Shown in pieces: positions 15,673 to 23,858 of a stretch of 33,966 nt of DNA (the stretch's first letter is position 1; every line of letters begins with the position of its first letter). Origin of the DNA: Saprospiraceae bacterium (GTDB taxonomy: Bacteria; Bacteroidota; Bacteroidia; Chitinophagales; Saprospiraceae); NCBI GenBank assembly GCA_015490715.1, contig WFXH01000010.1, positions 1-33,966 on the forward strand, read 5' to 3'. The position numbers and the translations under genes are program-made. Below the pieces are notes generated by a model that did no database searches, had not been told where the DNA came from, and was given only the letters and a program-made list of their open reading frames with translations.

Positions 15673-16623
15673 TTAAAACTTCACCCGCTTGCGCATGGGT
15701 GTGACGCGATAGCCCCGCTTGCGCAGAAGAGCGATCAGGCCGTTTTTTCCCGCCAGATGACCGGCTCCAACGGCAAAAAACACGGGGCCCTTGCGCATCT
15801 GACGTTCCATACGGGGTATCCACATGCGGTTGCGATAGTGTAGGAGCCAGTGCACGAAAGGCTTGCTGTCGGCTTCCTGAATGATAAGTCTGTGCAGCCC
15901 TTCGATATCTTGCTGCCTATAGAGCTTATAGAGCACTTCGGTGCTGTCTTGAGGTGTCCGTATCGATTCGACGAGGAGCTTGGCCTGGTGGCGATACGGG
16001 ATGGAGTCCAATATGCCGAGGACCTCTGAAATGCGCTCGAGCTTGTCGAGCTTAAAGCCAAACTCGCTGGCTATTTTGGCGAGCTCCCTTTCGTAGGATA
16101 AGGTTTTGCCTTTCCCTTCCATTTCGAATGTGTGGAGAAATTGGCTTGTGAAGATGGGCTTTAATCGGTTGATCATATAGAGGAGCAGCTCTTCATTCCT
16201 GGGGTTGTTTTTGATAAATGCTTGCACAATCTCTTGATATGCTTGAGAGTCGACGAGCATATCCAAAGTCGTATCGTTGCGCATGTAGAGCTTGCCACGC
16301 AAGGTATACCATAGTAGTTTTAGAGATGAGCGCGAGAGCATGTCCGTCTCCAAAGTGATGGTGGAGGTGTTGTTGAGGGCTTCTCCGACGCCTTCGGGCC
16401 AAAAAAACAGTTCTTCGGGAATGATGTGTACTGTGCCATACAGATACGAGGGGGTATCCAAGCCGTTGCCGGAAATCTTCCAAAGTAGCGACGGTGCTAC
16501 CGGCGTAGCCTCTGCTTCAGGGGCGAGCTTTCTGCTGCTGTAGCACGAGCTCAGAGTGAGGAGTAGCAAAAACATCACGAGGGGCGACAGCGAAAAGAGA
16601 TGCATTTTGCGATAGAAAGTCAT
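15673..16623 (-). CDS. TraB/GumN family lipoprotein
   Basis: 316 residues. A signal sequence ends in a lipobox (LSSC, Cys27). The TraB/GumN domain opens with LLWKISGNGLDTPSYLYGTVH and closes with YRNRMWIPRMERQM and FFAVGAGHLAGKNGLIALLRKRGY, the conserved GxH and AGH elements of the family. Members are Tiki-like metal-dependent peptidases or of unknown function. The product should sit in an envelope membrane facing the periplasm or outside. It starts in an ATGA overlap with the rlmB stop. Confidence 0.87.
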   Translation of the reverse strand: MTFYRKMHLFSLSPLVMFLLLLTLSSCYSSRKLAPEAEATPVAPSLLWKISGNGLDTPSYLYGTVHIIPEELFFWPEGVGEALNNTSTITLETDMLSRSSLKLLWYTLRGKLYMRNDTTLDMLVDSQAYQEIVQAFIKNNPRNEELLLYMINRLKPIFTSQFLHTFEMEGKGKTLSYERELAKIASEFGFKLDKLERISEVLGILDSIPYRHQAKLLVESIRTPQDSTEVLYKLYRQQDIEGLHRLIIQEADSKPFVHWLLHYRNRMWIPRMERQMRKGPVFFAVGAGHLAGKNGLIALLRKRGYRVTPMRKRVKF

Positions 16624-17366
16624 AGAACTTTTATTTTATACAAACGATACAGTGCGATTCCTGTTGCAACGGACACATTAAGCGAATCGATCGCATCCCT
16701 TTGATCGATGTAAAATGTTTCGTCTGCTAAATTTAGGAGTTCTCTGCGTATACCGCGGTGTTCGGAGCCGACGACGAGACACCATTTCGGCGGTGGGGAG
16801 AGCTCGGAGAGCTCGGTGGTCGCTGCGTTTTTGTCGGCACAGAGGATGCGGTAGCCTTTTTCCCTCAACTCCTGGGCCAAAGCGACGAGGTTGTGCACAC
16901 GCACGACGTATTGCTGGAGCAGAGCGCCTGCAGAAGCCTTGATGGTCGTGGCGTTGATCTCGGCAGAGTGCTTGGTGGGGGTGACCAGAATGTACACACC
17001 GAAAGCTAAGGCCGAGCGGGCTATGGCTCCCCAATTGCGCACATCCGTCACGCGGTCGAGCATGACCACTCCCGTCGTCGACGGGGCCTGTTGAAGGGCT
17101 TCATCAAGGGTATAAAACCGTACCGGCGATACCACAGCCACAACACCTTGGTGATGCGGCCCGGCCAGCTTTTGGAGCTTTTGCTTTGGTACGCGCACTA
17201 AGGGCGTAGCGTGCTCGCGCGCCCAATGTCGAATATGCTTTTCAAAATCCCCTCGCAATTGCTGGGCGAGATAGATCTTTTCGATAGATGTGCCAGAGCG
17301 CAGTGCCTCTAAAAGGGCATTTTTCCCCCATATGAGCGATGAAGATGTGAGCGAGGAATTTTTCAT
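16620..17366 (-). CDS. rlmB: 23S rRNA 2'-O-methyltransferase (RlmB/TrmH, SPOUT family)
   Basis: 248 residues. An N-terminal substrate-binding domain (WGKNALLEALRSG) is followed by a SPOUT methyltransferase with the three motifs NWGAIARSA, VVGSEHRGI and IDSLNVSVATGIALY, which form the knotted SAM site. RlmB methylates G2251 of 23S rRNA in E. coli. The protein could modify another rRNA or tRNA site. It is the first gene of the minus-strand group ending at 13152. The repeats GTATGAAA (start codon) and GTATAAAAT (16633-16641) flank it. Confidence 0.9.
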   Translation of the reverse strand: MKNSSLTSSSLIWGKNALLEALRSGTSIEKIYLAQQLRGDFEKHIRHWAREHATPLVRVPKQKLQKLAGPHHQGVVAVVSPVRFYTLDEALQQAPSTTGVVMLDRVTDVRNWGAIARSALAFGVYILVTPTKHSAEINATTIKASAGALLQQYVVRVHNLVALAQELREKGYRILCADKNAATTELSELSPPPKWCLVVGSEHRGIRRELLNLADETFYIDQRDAIDSLNVSVATGIALYRLYKIKVL

Positions 17367-17513
17367 ACGGTGTAAAACGATAAAATTCGCTGGTTCCGTT
17401 TAATTATCGGGTGTTTATGCCGTTTTTCCAGCAACAACAAGTGTTGCTCTTCCATGCGTACGCTATCCAGTGTTCGTCCTCATAGGGGGCGCTTGCTCGG
17501 CTTGGCCGAGACA

Positions 17514-17545
17514 TTTGGGCAAATTTGCCAAACTTTGTACCTTTA
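17514..17545 (+). promoter_or_regulatory. Promoter of the M36 peptidase, overlapped by a palindrome
   Basis: TTTG (17514-17517), 20 bases, TACCTTTA (17538-17545), one base off the Bacteroidota consensus. The -33 element is also the left arm of TTTGGGCAAATTTGCCAAA (17514-17532), a palindrome with one unpaired G, a likely operator. Transcription would start near 17552. Confidence 0.6.
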
Positions 17546-17658
17546 ATTGTTAGGATGAGACAACCATCCGCGAAAGATCTCTTAGCTATGTACAAAACAA
17601 AGGATTCTCACTCGTCGTGCTGAAGTGTGCGGTGAGCTTATTGTTGTACGGGGATGAG

Positions 17659-17736
17659 CCAATCGCCTGGGATAACAAGGAGACTTGTACAATGGTGTGA
17701 TTTATGATGCACATGTGCAGTATCCCAGGCGGTCGG
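17659..17736 (+). ncRNA. Candidate structured 5' leader RNA (multi-branch fold)
   Basis: The outer stem 17664-17674 pairs perfectly with 17721-17731 (11 bp, GCCTGGGATA-type arms). It continues outward to 17659/17736 with one wobble and one mismatch. Inside are a 5-bp hairpin ACAAG-GAGA-CTTGT (17675-17688, GNRA loop) directly stacked on the stem, and the self-complementary TGCACATGTGCA (17708-17719). It lies in the leader of the M36 gene, 60 bases before the start codon. It has no T-run, so it is not a simple terminator. I do not recognise a known riboswitch. Confidence 0.5.
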
Positions 17737-17796
17737 TGGATCTATGGATTATACCCATCTTTTTTGGGATGAAACGCGTATGGATTGAGGTATGAA

Positions 17797-20700
17797 ATGG
17801 TGCAAAATTTTCAGTATATGAGAAGAGTCGTTTGGACAATTGTAGGTTTGTTCGTCACGGTGATTTGTGTGGCTCAGGAGTCGCTACCGACTTGGGCAAG
17901 CGAATATATCGTTCGAAACAGCTACAAGTACGGTTTTACGAAGGAAGATTTGGAAGATCTCGCAGTGGTGACACACTACAGGGATGCGCGCAGTGGAATC
18001 GAACACGTGTATTTACAGCAGCGCTATAAGGGGGTGCCGATTCACAACGCCTTGTGGAGCCTACACCGCAACAGGCAGGGTAAAGTATACGCCTCCAAGC
18101 CGAGATTTGTAAAAGGTATTGTCGATCGCGTGGTAGAGGCCCCGTCACGGCTCACGGCGAGGGAGGCCCTCTTGCGCGCGGCCCAGCACATCGGCATGGA
18201 AAGGCCGCTGTGGAAGGGTGTGATCGAAAAGAGACAGGAAGGCGATCGATACGTGTTCGAACAGGTCCCCTTTTCGAGATCTGCTGTGCACATGCACAAG
18301 GTCTATGTACTGAATGACGATGGTAATCTGGTCTTGTGTTGGGATTTGGCCATTGATCGGGTGGATAAGGCCGATTATCCCAGTATGCGCATCGACGTGT
18401 CGACGGGACAGGTGGTGGACAGTGCCAACTGGATGGTGCACTGTCGTTTTGGAGAGGGCTCGTATGAAATCGTGCAATCCCATGCAGAGTCAAAGGGTGA
18501 AGCAGCGACTTCAAAGGTGGTGGAGTCCCGTATGGATGGTGCGCGATACTACGTCATTCCTCTGCCGGCGGAGAGTCCATTGACGGGATCCTTTCAGTGG
18601 GTGATCGACCCTGCAGATCCGATCGCAAGTCCGAATGGATGGCACAGGGTGCGCAATCAGTTGTATACCATCACAAAAGGCAATAACGCACATGCTTATA
18701 CCGAATGGGAAGACGACGGGCAACCCGATATGGAAGAGCCCGACGGAGGACCAGAACTGCACTTCAACTATATGTACGACACGACCAAGCCGGTCGATGA
18801 TTCCTCTAACGCTCGTGCTGCTGTGGTCAATGCCTTTTATGTGACCAACATGTTTCACGACATTTTATATCGACTTGGTTTTGACGAACAATCGGGCAAT
18901 TTTCAGGAGGATAACTTCAGAAAGGGCGGTTTAGGAGGCGATGCTGTAATTGTGCAGTCACAAGACAGGGGAGGTCAAAACAATGCCAATTTTTCCACAC
19001 CGCCCGATGGATTGAGTGGGCGCATGCAGCTGTATTTGTGGAGCAATACCGCATCGGAGGTGACCCTTCTTTTGGGCCAGCGCGAGCAAAGGGTACCCAG
19101 CGTACAGGCAAACTTTGGCAAGCGTCCGCCCTTTGATCCCATCGTTGCTCCTATGGAAATCGTCGATGATGGCACAGAGAAATCGTCGCGAGGATGTCGA
19201 AGTCCGTTGAAAAACGACCTCACTGGCAAAGTGGCCATTATCGACCGCGGCACGTGCGAATTTGGCACCAAGTGCCTCAATGCGCAAAATGCCGGGGCAG
19301 TTGCTGCTTTGATATGTGGTTTTGACGACTCGCGCGTCGTCATGGCACCCGGTCAGGATGGCGATAAGGTCACCATACCGGCGTATTACATCCCGCGCAC
19401 TGCGTGCGAGCGGATACGCATCTATGCAGGAGATACTACCGTGAAAATCCGCATCGGCAAAGAAAATGCTGAAGAGATCATCCGCGCCACGAGTTTTGAC
19501 AACGGTGTCATCATCCACGAATACGGTCATGGTGTGAGCAATCGCCTCACCGGTGGACCGTTGAACTCCGATTGTTTGTCCAATGTCGAGCAGATGGGAG
19601 AAGGGTGGAGCGATTTCTTCTCCCTGGCATTGACTCATCAGCCGGGCATGACGGGCGAACAGCCGCGCGGTCTAGGCAATTACGTGACCAATCTCAGACC
19701 CAGTGGCCGTGGTATTCGCCCCAAGCCCTATTCTACCGATATGAAGATCAACGATTTCACCTATTTTTCCGCTCGAGCCCTTTCTATTCCACATGGATTG
19801 GGATCGGTTTGGGCCACGATGCTGTGGGAGATGTACTGGCAGCTGGTCGATGCCTATGGCTTTGACCCGGAGATTCGAGACACCAATGCGGGAAACTTCA
19901 TCGCCCTTCGCCTCGTCGTCGAAGGAATGCGGCTGCAACCCTGCAAACCGGGGTTTGTCGACGGCAGGGATGCCATCTTGCTGGCCGATACCTTGCTTTA
20001 CAATGCAGCGCACAGCTGCTTGATCTGGAAGGCCTTTGCCAAACGAGGTCTGGGATACGGAGCCTCGCAAGGCGATCCAGATGAAATCGGCGATGAAGGA
20101 GAGCGCGAGAGCTTTCTGCCTCCACCGGTTTGCCAAAACCGGTTCTTGCTGCAAAAACATGTCACCCCTGAAGTCGTAGCAGGCGAAGATGTCACGGTAC
20201 AACTCGTCCTGTCCAACAATCGCCCGGACACAGCTTTTGAGGTGGTCATCACCGACACCATTCCCCAATACGGCAGTTATGTACAAGGCTCAGCCAGTAT
20301 TCCTCCCGATTCCGTCGACGGGAACGTGTTGTACTGGAGGATGGATACCATGATTCCCCTGCAAAGTGTGGAGCTCACCTATCGCTTTACTACCGATCCC
20401 AACCGAGCATCTAAAATACACTGGTACGAACGCGTTGAAGAAGACCTGGATATCTTTGAAGATACGTGGCAGGACGTTGCGCTCAACGGCTACGACTATT
20501 GGGATGTGACCGAAGAATACGTGCGCTCCAAACCGTATGCATTTTATATTCAAAATTCCATGCAGGCCAACGACCAGCACTTGTTCTTGCGAAACCCATT
20601 GGAGATCAATCTATCCAATCCCGTTTTGCGCTTTCACCACTGGTATCGGTTTCCCAATATTCGAGGCAATGTCACTGCCGGTACAGTAGAGTACTCTGTC

Positions 20701-21336
20701 GATGGGGGGCCCTTTCTACTGGCCGATTCGCTATTTATCCGCAACGGCTTTTCCGGCCCCATACCCTATGGCACCTTTGTCGAGCCATTTTATAAGGGAT
20801 TTTACGGGAGCTCGGATTCGTTTGTGCGCAGTTATCTCGATTTAAAGCCCTTCATAGGGAGGAAGTTCAATATCAAGTTTCGCTACGGTCACGACTCGTA
20901 TTCTCAAGATTTCGTGCTCGGTGCTCCCGACGGATGGGCAATCGACGACATCGAGCTCATCGACCTGGTGGAATACACCGCTCAGGCATGTGTGGAGGCA
21001 CGTGGAATAGAGCGGACCTGTGTGTATCCAGCGGAGGGCTCTACTTTTGTCGAAGCAACGGATACCCTCAGTGGTGTGCGCGATATAACGGGTGAATCCA
21101 TCTTTCAGGTCTATCCCAATCCAGCTCGCCGGCATTTACACGTGCGCCTGACGAAGCCATCCGACGGCCCGGCTGTCGCTGAACTCTTGGACGACAAGGG
21201 AAGGACAATCCGCACGGTGAAAGGTGTTGGCCCCTTGATGCGGATCGATGTGTCGACGCTTCCCGCCGGATGGTATGTCTTGCGCATGCGCACTCGAACG
21301 GCCTACCGTTCAATACCGTTTATCGTTTTGCGTTAA
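17797..21336 (+). CDS. Secreted M36 (fungalysin) metallopeptidase with T9SS sorting domain
   Basis: About 1179 residues. Starts at ATG 17797 or 17818 both give a signal peptide (MRRVVWTIVGLFVTVICVAQ core). Order (from 17797): FTP-like propeptide to about 240; M36 catalytic domain with zinc site HEYGH (His574) and the following GEGWSDFF glutamate; an inserted PA domain (about 440-545, DRGTCEFGTK); a DUF11-like domain (about 780-866, VQLVLSNNRPDTAFEV); a beta-sandwich region (about 870-1080); and a type A sorting domain from about 1102 (FQVYPNPARRHLHV to the C-terminus). The enzyme should be secreted through the type IX system and digest extracellular protein. The gene has its own promoter and long leader. 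Confidence 0.93.
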   Translation: MVQNFQYMRRVVWTIVGLFVTVICVAQESLPTWASEYIVRNSYKYGFTKEDLEDLAVVTHYRDARSGIEHVYLQQRYKGVPIHNALWSLHRNRQGKVYASKPRFVKGIVDRVVEAPSRLTAREALLRAAQHIGMERPLWKGVIEKRQEGDRYVFEQVPFSRSAVHMHKVYVLNDDGNLVLCWDLAIDRVDKADYPSMRIDVSTGQVVDSANWMVHCRFGEGSYEIVQSHAESKGEAATSKVVESRMDGARYYVIPLPAESPLTGSFQWVIDPADPIASPNGWHRVRNQLYTITKGNNAHAYTEWEDDGQPDMEEPDGGPELHFNYMYDTTKPVDDSSNARAAVVNAFYVTNMFHDILYRLGFDEQSGNFQEDNFRKGGLGGDAVIVQSQDRGGQNNANFSTPPDGLSGRMQLYLWSNTASEVTLLLGQREQRVPSVQANFGKRPPFDPIVAPMEIVDDGTEKSSRGCRSPLKNDLTGKVAIIDRGTCEFGTKCLNAQNAGAVAALICGFDDSRVVMAPGQDGDKVTIPAYYIPRTACERIRIYAGDTTVKIRIGKENAEEIIRATSFDNGVIIHEYGHGVSNRLTGGPLNSDCLSNVEQMGEGWSDFFSLALTHQPGMTGEQPRGLGNYVTNLRPSGRGIRPKPYSTDMKINDFTYFSARALSIPHGLGSVWATMLWEMYWQLVDAYGFDPEIRDTNAGNFIALRLVVEGMRLQPCKPGFVDGRDAILLADTLLYNAAHSCLIWKAFAKRGLGYGASQGDPDEIGDEGERESFLPPPVCQNRFLLQKHVTPEVVAGEDVTVQLVLSNNRPDTAFEVVITDTIPQYGSYVQGSASIPPDSVDGNVLYWRMDTMIPLQSVELTYRFTTDPNRASKIHWYERVEEDLDIFEDTWQDVALNGYDYWDVTEEYVRSKPYAFYIQNSMQANDQHLFLRNPLEINLSNPVLRFHHWYRFPNIRGNVTAGTVEYSVDGGPFLLADSLFIRNGFSGPIPYGTFVEPFYKGFYGSSDSFVRSYLDLKPFIGRKFNIKFRYGHDSYSQDFVLGAPDGWAIDDIELIDLVEYTAQACVEARGIERTCVYPAEGSTFVEATDTLSGVRDITGESIFQVYPNPARRHLHVRLTKPSDGPAVAELLDDKGRTIRTVKGVGPLMRIDVSTLPAGWYVLRMRTRTAYRSIPFIVLR

Positions 21337-21386
21337 AATGAGGAAGGTAAGGGAGATCACAATCTCGAGGTAAACAACTCAGGCTT

Positions 21387-21896
21387 ATGCAAGATTCGAG
21401 TGCACGGGAAATACCGACGGAGTTGCGCGTATTGTTTGTCTGCTTGGGCAATATTTGTCGTTCGCCGATGGCGGAAGGCATCTTGCGCGATAGGGTGCAG
21501 AGGCTTGGTTTGCATTGGGAGGTGGATTCGGCGGGCACGAGTGACCTGCGCATTGGTCAGCCCCCTGATCCTCGGGCGATCGAAGAGGCGGCCCGTCACG
21601 GCATCGACATTAGCGGAAAGATTTCACGCCTGTTTGAGCCAGTAGATTTTGACCGCTTTGATCTTATCATCGCCCTGGATCGCTCTGTCGAACAGACGTT
21701 GAGGGAGATGGCAGGGGACGAGCCCATGTATCAAGATAAAATCCACTTGTTGACCGAATACAGTACCCAATACCGCAATCAAGATGTGCCGGATCCCTTT
21801 GTACAGGGGGGCTTTGATGTGGTGTATGAAATGTTGGACGAATCCATCGATGGGTTAATTGAGGCCTTTGAGCCCCATTTCATTGCCGATGCCTAA
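21387..21896 (+). CDS. Low-molecular-weight protein tyrosine phosphatase
   Basis: 169 residues. P-loop CLGNICRS at 19-26 (nucleophile Cys19, Arg25) near the N-terminus, DSAGTSDLRIGQPPD, and the general acid Asp136 in DPF. Cytoplasmic. Members dephosphorylate tyrosine, for example of polysaccharide-chain-length kinases, or arginine. It starts 50 bases after the M36 stop and ends flush with mnmE (TAA followed directly by ATG). A 5-bp hairpin GAGAT/ATCTC lies in the gap from M36. GTATGAAAT lies at 21824-21832. Confidence 0.93.
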   Translation: MQDSSAREIPTELRVLFVCLGNICRSPMAEGILRDRVQRLGLHWEVDSAGTSDLRIGQPPDPRAIEEAARHGIDISGKISRLFEPVDFDRFDLIIALDRSVEQTLREMAGDEPMYQDKIHLLTEYSTQYRNQDVPDPFVQGGFDVVYEMLDESIDGLIEAFEPHFIADA

Positions 21897-23270
21897 ATGG
21901 TGTATCGCTACGACACTGCCGATACCATCGTAGCGCCTGCGACGCCTCCGGGCACGGGTGCCATTGCGGTGGTGCGCCTCTCAGGGTCTGAGGCCATAGC
22001 CATCGCCAATGCTCTGTTGCCTAAGGTGGATCTGGCGAAGGTGAAGAGCCGTACGGTGCAGTACGGGGTTCTATCACGAGATGGTGAAGAGCTCGATGAG
22101 GTGTTGGTGACGGTCTTTCGCGCGCCGCACAGCTATACGGGCGAGGATGTGGTAGAAATCTCCACGCATGGCTCGATGTACGTGGTGCGCAAGCTGGTAC
22201 AGTGGTGCATCGATGCTGGTGCGCGCATGGCAGAGCCCGGCGAATTTACGATGCGCGCCTTTTTCAACCGCAAGATGGATCTCAGTCAGGCAGAAGCCGT
22301 CATCGACATCATTCAGGCGGACAGCGCCGCAGCGCATCGGCAAGCCATGCTCCAACTGCGTGGAGCCTATTCCGAACAGTTGCGATTGCTGCGTCAGAAG
22401 ATCATCGAATTTGCCGCTCTTCTCGAATTAGAGCTCGACTTTGGCGAAGAAGACGTAGAGTTTGCCGATCGCACCCAGCTACAAGGCACGCTCCAAGAGA
22501 TACTGCGGCTCACGGGGGAGCTGCGCGATTCCTATCGTCTGGGGGTAGTTGTCAAGGAGGGGGTACCCACCGTCATTGCAGGTCGCCCCAATGTGGGCAA
22601 ATCGACACTGCTCAATGCTCTTCTGCGCGAGCAGCGCGCCATCGTATCCGACATCCCCGGCACTACGCGCGATGTGATCGAAGCCAGCCTGCTCATCAAA
22701 GGCGTGCGCTTCCGCCTCATCGATACGGCAGGGCTCCGCCAAACCACCGACACCGTAGAAGCCATCGGTGTGCAGAGGGCTAAGGAGTACCTCCAAAAGA
22801 GCCAGCTCGTACTCTATGTCCTCGATGCAACGGAGCAATCCTTTGAAGCCGCTAAAGCAGAGTGGGAAAAGCTCGAGTTGCCCCATGCCTATGTCCTCTT
22901 TGTCGCCAACAAGTGGGATATGGTCGGCGACGGTGAGCGGCCTGTCTGTAATCATCAAGAGTGCATTGCCATCAGTGCCCTCCACGGCCACGGCCTCGAC
23001 GCCTTGAAAGATCGCATGTATGAAATGGTGATCGGCGATACATCCCTGCAGGAAAAGACGTTGGTGACCAACGCACGGCACTATCAGGCCCTTGTCCAAG
23101 CACATGAAGCCCTTGAGCGGGCCCTCCAGGGATTGGAAGAATCCCTCCCGGCAGACCTCATCGCCATGGACATCCGCCAGGCTTCCCATCACTTAGGTGC
23201 CATCATCGGCGAGGTCGACCCCGAAGATTTACTCGATTACATCTTCGCCAACTTCTGTATCGGCAAGTGA
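21897..23270 (+). CDS. mnmE: tRNA modification GTPase MnmE (TrmE)
   Basis: 457 residues. An N-terminal tetrahydrofolate-binding domain (TIVAPATPPGTGAIAVVRLSG) is followed by a helical domain and an inserted G domain: GRPNVGKS at 229-236, the PGTTRD switch, DTAGLR and NKWD. The C-terminus is FCIGK with the conserved Cys. With MnmG it makes the 5-carboxymethylaminomethyl group on wobble U34 of certain tRNAs. Its last 42 bases overlap the 3' end of the convergent pnuC gene. GTATGAAAT lies at 23018-23026. Confidence 0.97.
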   Translation: MVYRYDTADTIVAPATPPGTGAIAVVRLSGSEAIAIANALLPKVDLAKVKSRTVQYGVLSRDGEELDEVLVTVFRAPHSYTGEDVVEISTHGSMYVVRKLVQWCIDAGARMAEPGEFTMRAFFNRKMDLSQAEAVIDIIQADSAAAHRQAMLQLRGAYSEQLRLLRQKIIEFAALLELELDFGEEDVEFADRTQLQGTLQEILRLTGELRDSYRLGVVVKEGVPTVIAGRPNVGKSTLLNALLREQRAIVSDIPGTTRDVIEASLLIKGVRFRLIDTAGLRQTTDTVEAIGVQRAKEYLQKSQLVLYVLDATEQSFEAAKAEWEKLELPHAYVLFVANKWDMVGDGERPVCNHQECIAISALHGHGLDALKDRMYEMVIGDTSLQEKTLVTNARHYQALVQAHEALERALQGLEESLPADLIAMDIRQASHHLGAIIGEVDPEDLLDYIFANFCIGK

Positions 23271-23843
23271 CCATCGGTATAGCCCGTAGACCGCAAAGCC
23301 AAGATATACGGCCATCAGGGTGGCAAAAAAGAGCGCTCCCTGGCGGAGATACATGTAGATGTACAGAGCATCCGTAACGATCCAGTACCACCAGTTGGAA
23401 CGCACCCGATAGACCATTAAAATGGTCGCCAATATGGATAAGACCGTCGTCACTCCGTCCAAGTAGATCAACGCAGCGCCAAATCGCCCCATCCACTGGC
23501 CGAGCACACCTCCTAAAAACAAACCGACAACGATGATGATAAAATGGACGTACCAGGGGAGCTCCCGCACAGAAAATGCGGCATCATCGCCCAGCGCACG
23601 ACGCCAATGGGTGACGGCGTACATTCCCATGCCGATGTAATACAGCTGCAAGAGGGCATCCGACAGAAGCCGATACTGGACGATGTCTTTCCACAGTACG
23701 ATGCTGCAGCTCAAGATTCCCCATAACCAGCCTGTCCACTTGCCGCGTGCTACGAGAAAGACGTAAATCACCCCGCATATAAAGGCCAACAGATCCCATA
23801 AGTCCTGTCCGTACACCTCGCGAAGAAAATCCTGTACGCTCAT
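23229..23843 (-). CDS. pnuC: PnuC-family vitamin/nucleoside transporter (copy 1)
   Basis: 204 residues with seven or so membrane segments. PnuC hallmarks: VARGKWTGWLWGILSCSIVLW early and SNWWYWIVTDALYIYMYLRQG late, where the Trp-rich helix lines the substrate path. The family takes up nicotinamide riboside, thiamine or riboflavin by facilitated diffusion. It starts 15 bases after the amidase stop. Its 3' end overlaps mnmE tail to tail by 42 bases. A second member lies at 25544-26167. Confidence 0.9.
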   Translation of the reverse strand: MSVQDFLREVYGQDLWDLLAFICGVIYVFLVARGKWTGWLWGILSCSIVLWKDIVQYRLLSDALLQLYYIGMGMYAVTHWRRALGDDAAFSVRELPWYVHFIIIVVGLFLGGVLGQWMGRFGAALIYLDGVTTVLSILATILMVYRVRSNWWYWIVTDALYIYMYLRQGALFFATLMAVYLGFAVYGLYRWSLADTEVGEDVIE

Positions 23844-23858
23844 GTGATCATCGACTGG

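Larger units (their letters stand above)
17367..17796. other. 430-bp intergenic region: leader and control of the M36 peptidase
   Basis: No gene. From left: a 7-bp hairpin AGCAACA/TGTTGCT (near 17432-17450), a CTCGGC/GCCGAG hairpin just before 17511, a plus-strand promoter (17514-17545), and a long leader of about 240 bases with a strongly structured segment (17659-17736). A 63-codon minus ORF here has no protein character. Confidence 0.6.

Noticed and set aside
17404-17595. 63-codon minus ORF
   Set aside because: Lies over the M36 promoter and hairpins; unusual composition with a run of Cys.
17664-17731. Long inverted repeat as an intrinsic terminator or mobile-element end
   Set aside because: No T-run, no target duplication and no transposase; the internal hairpins fit an RNA fold better.
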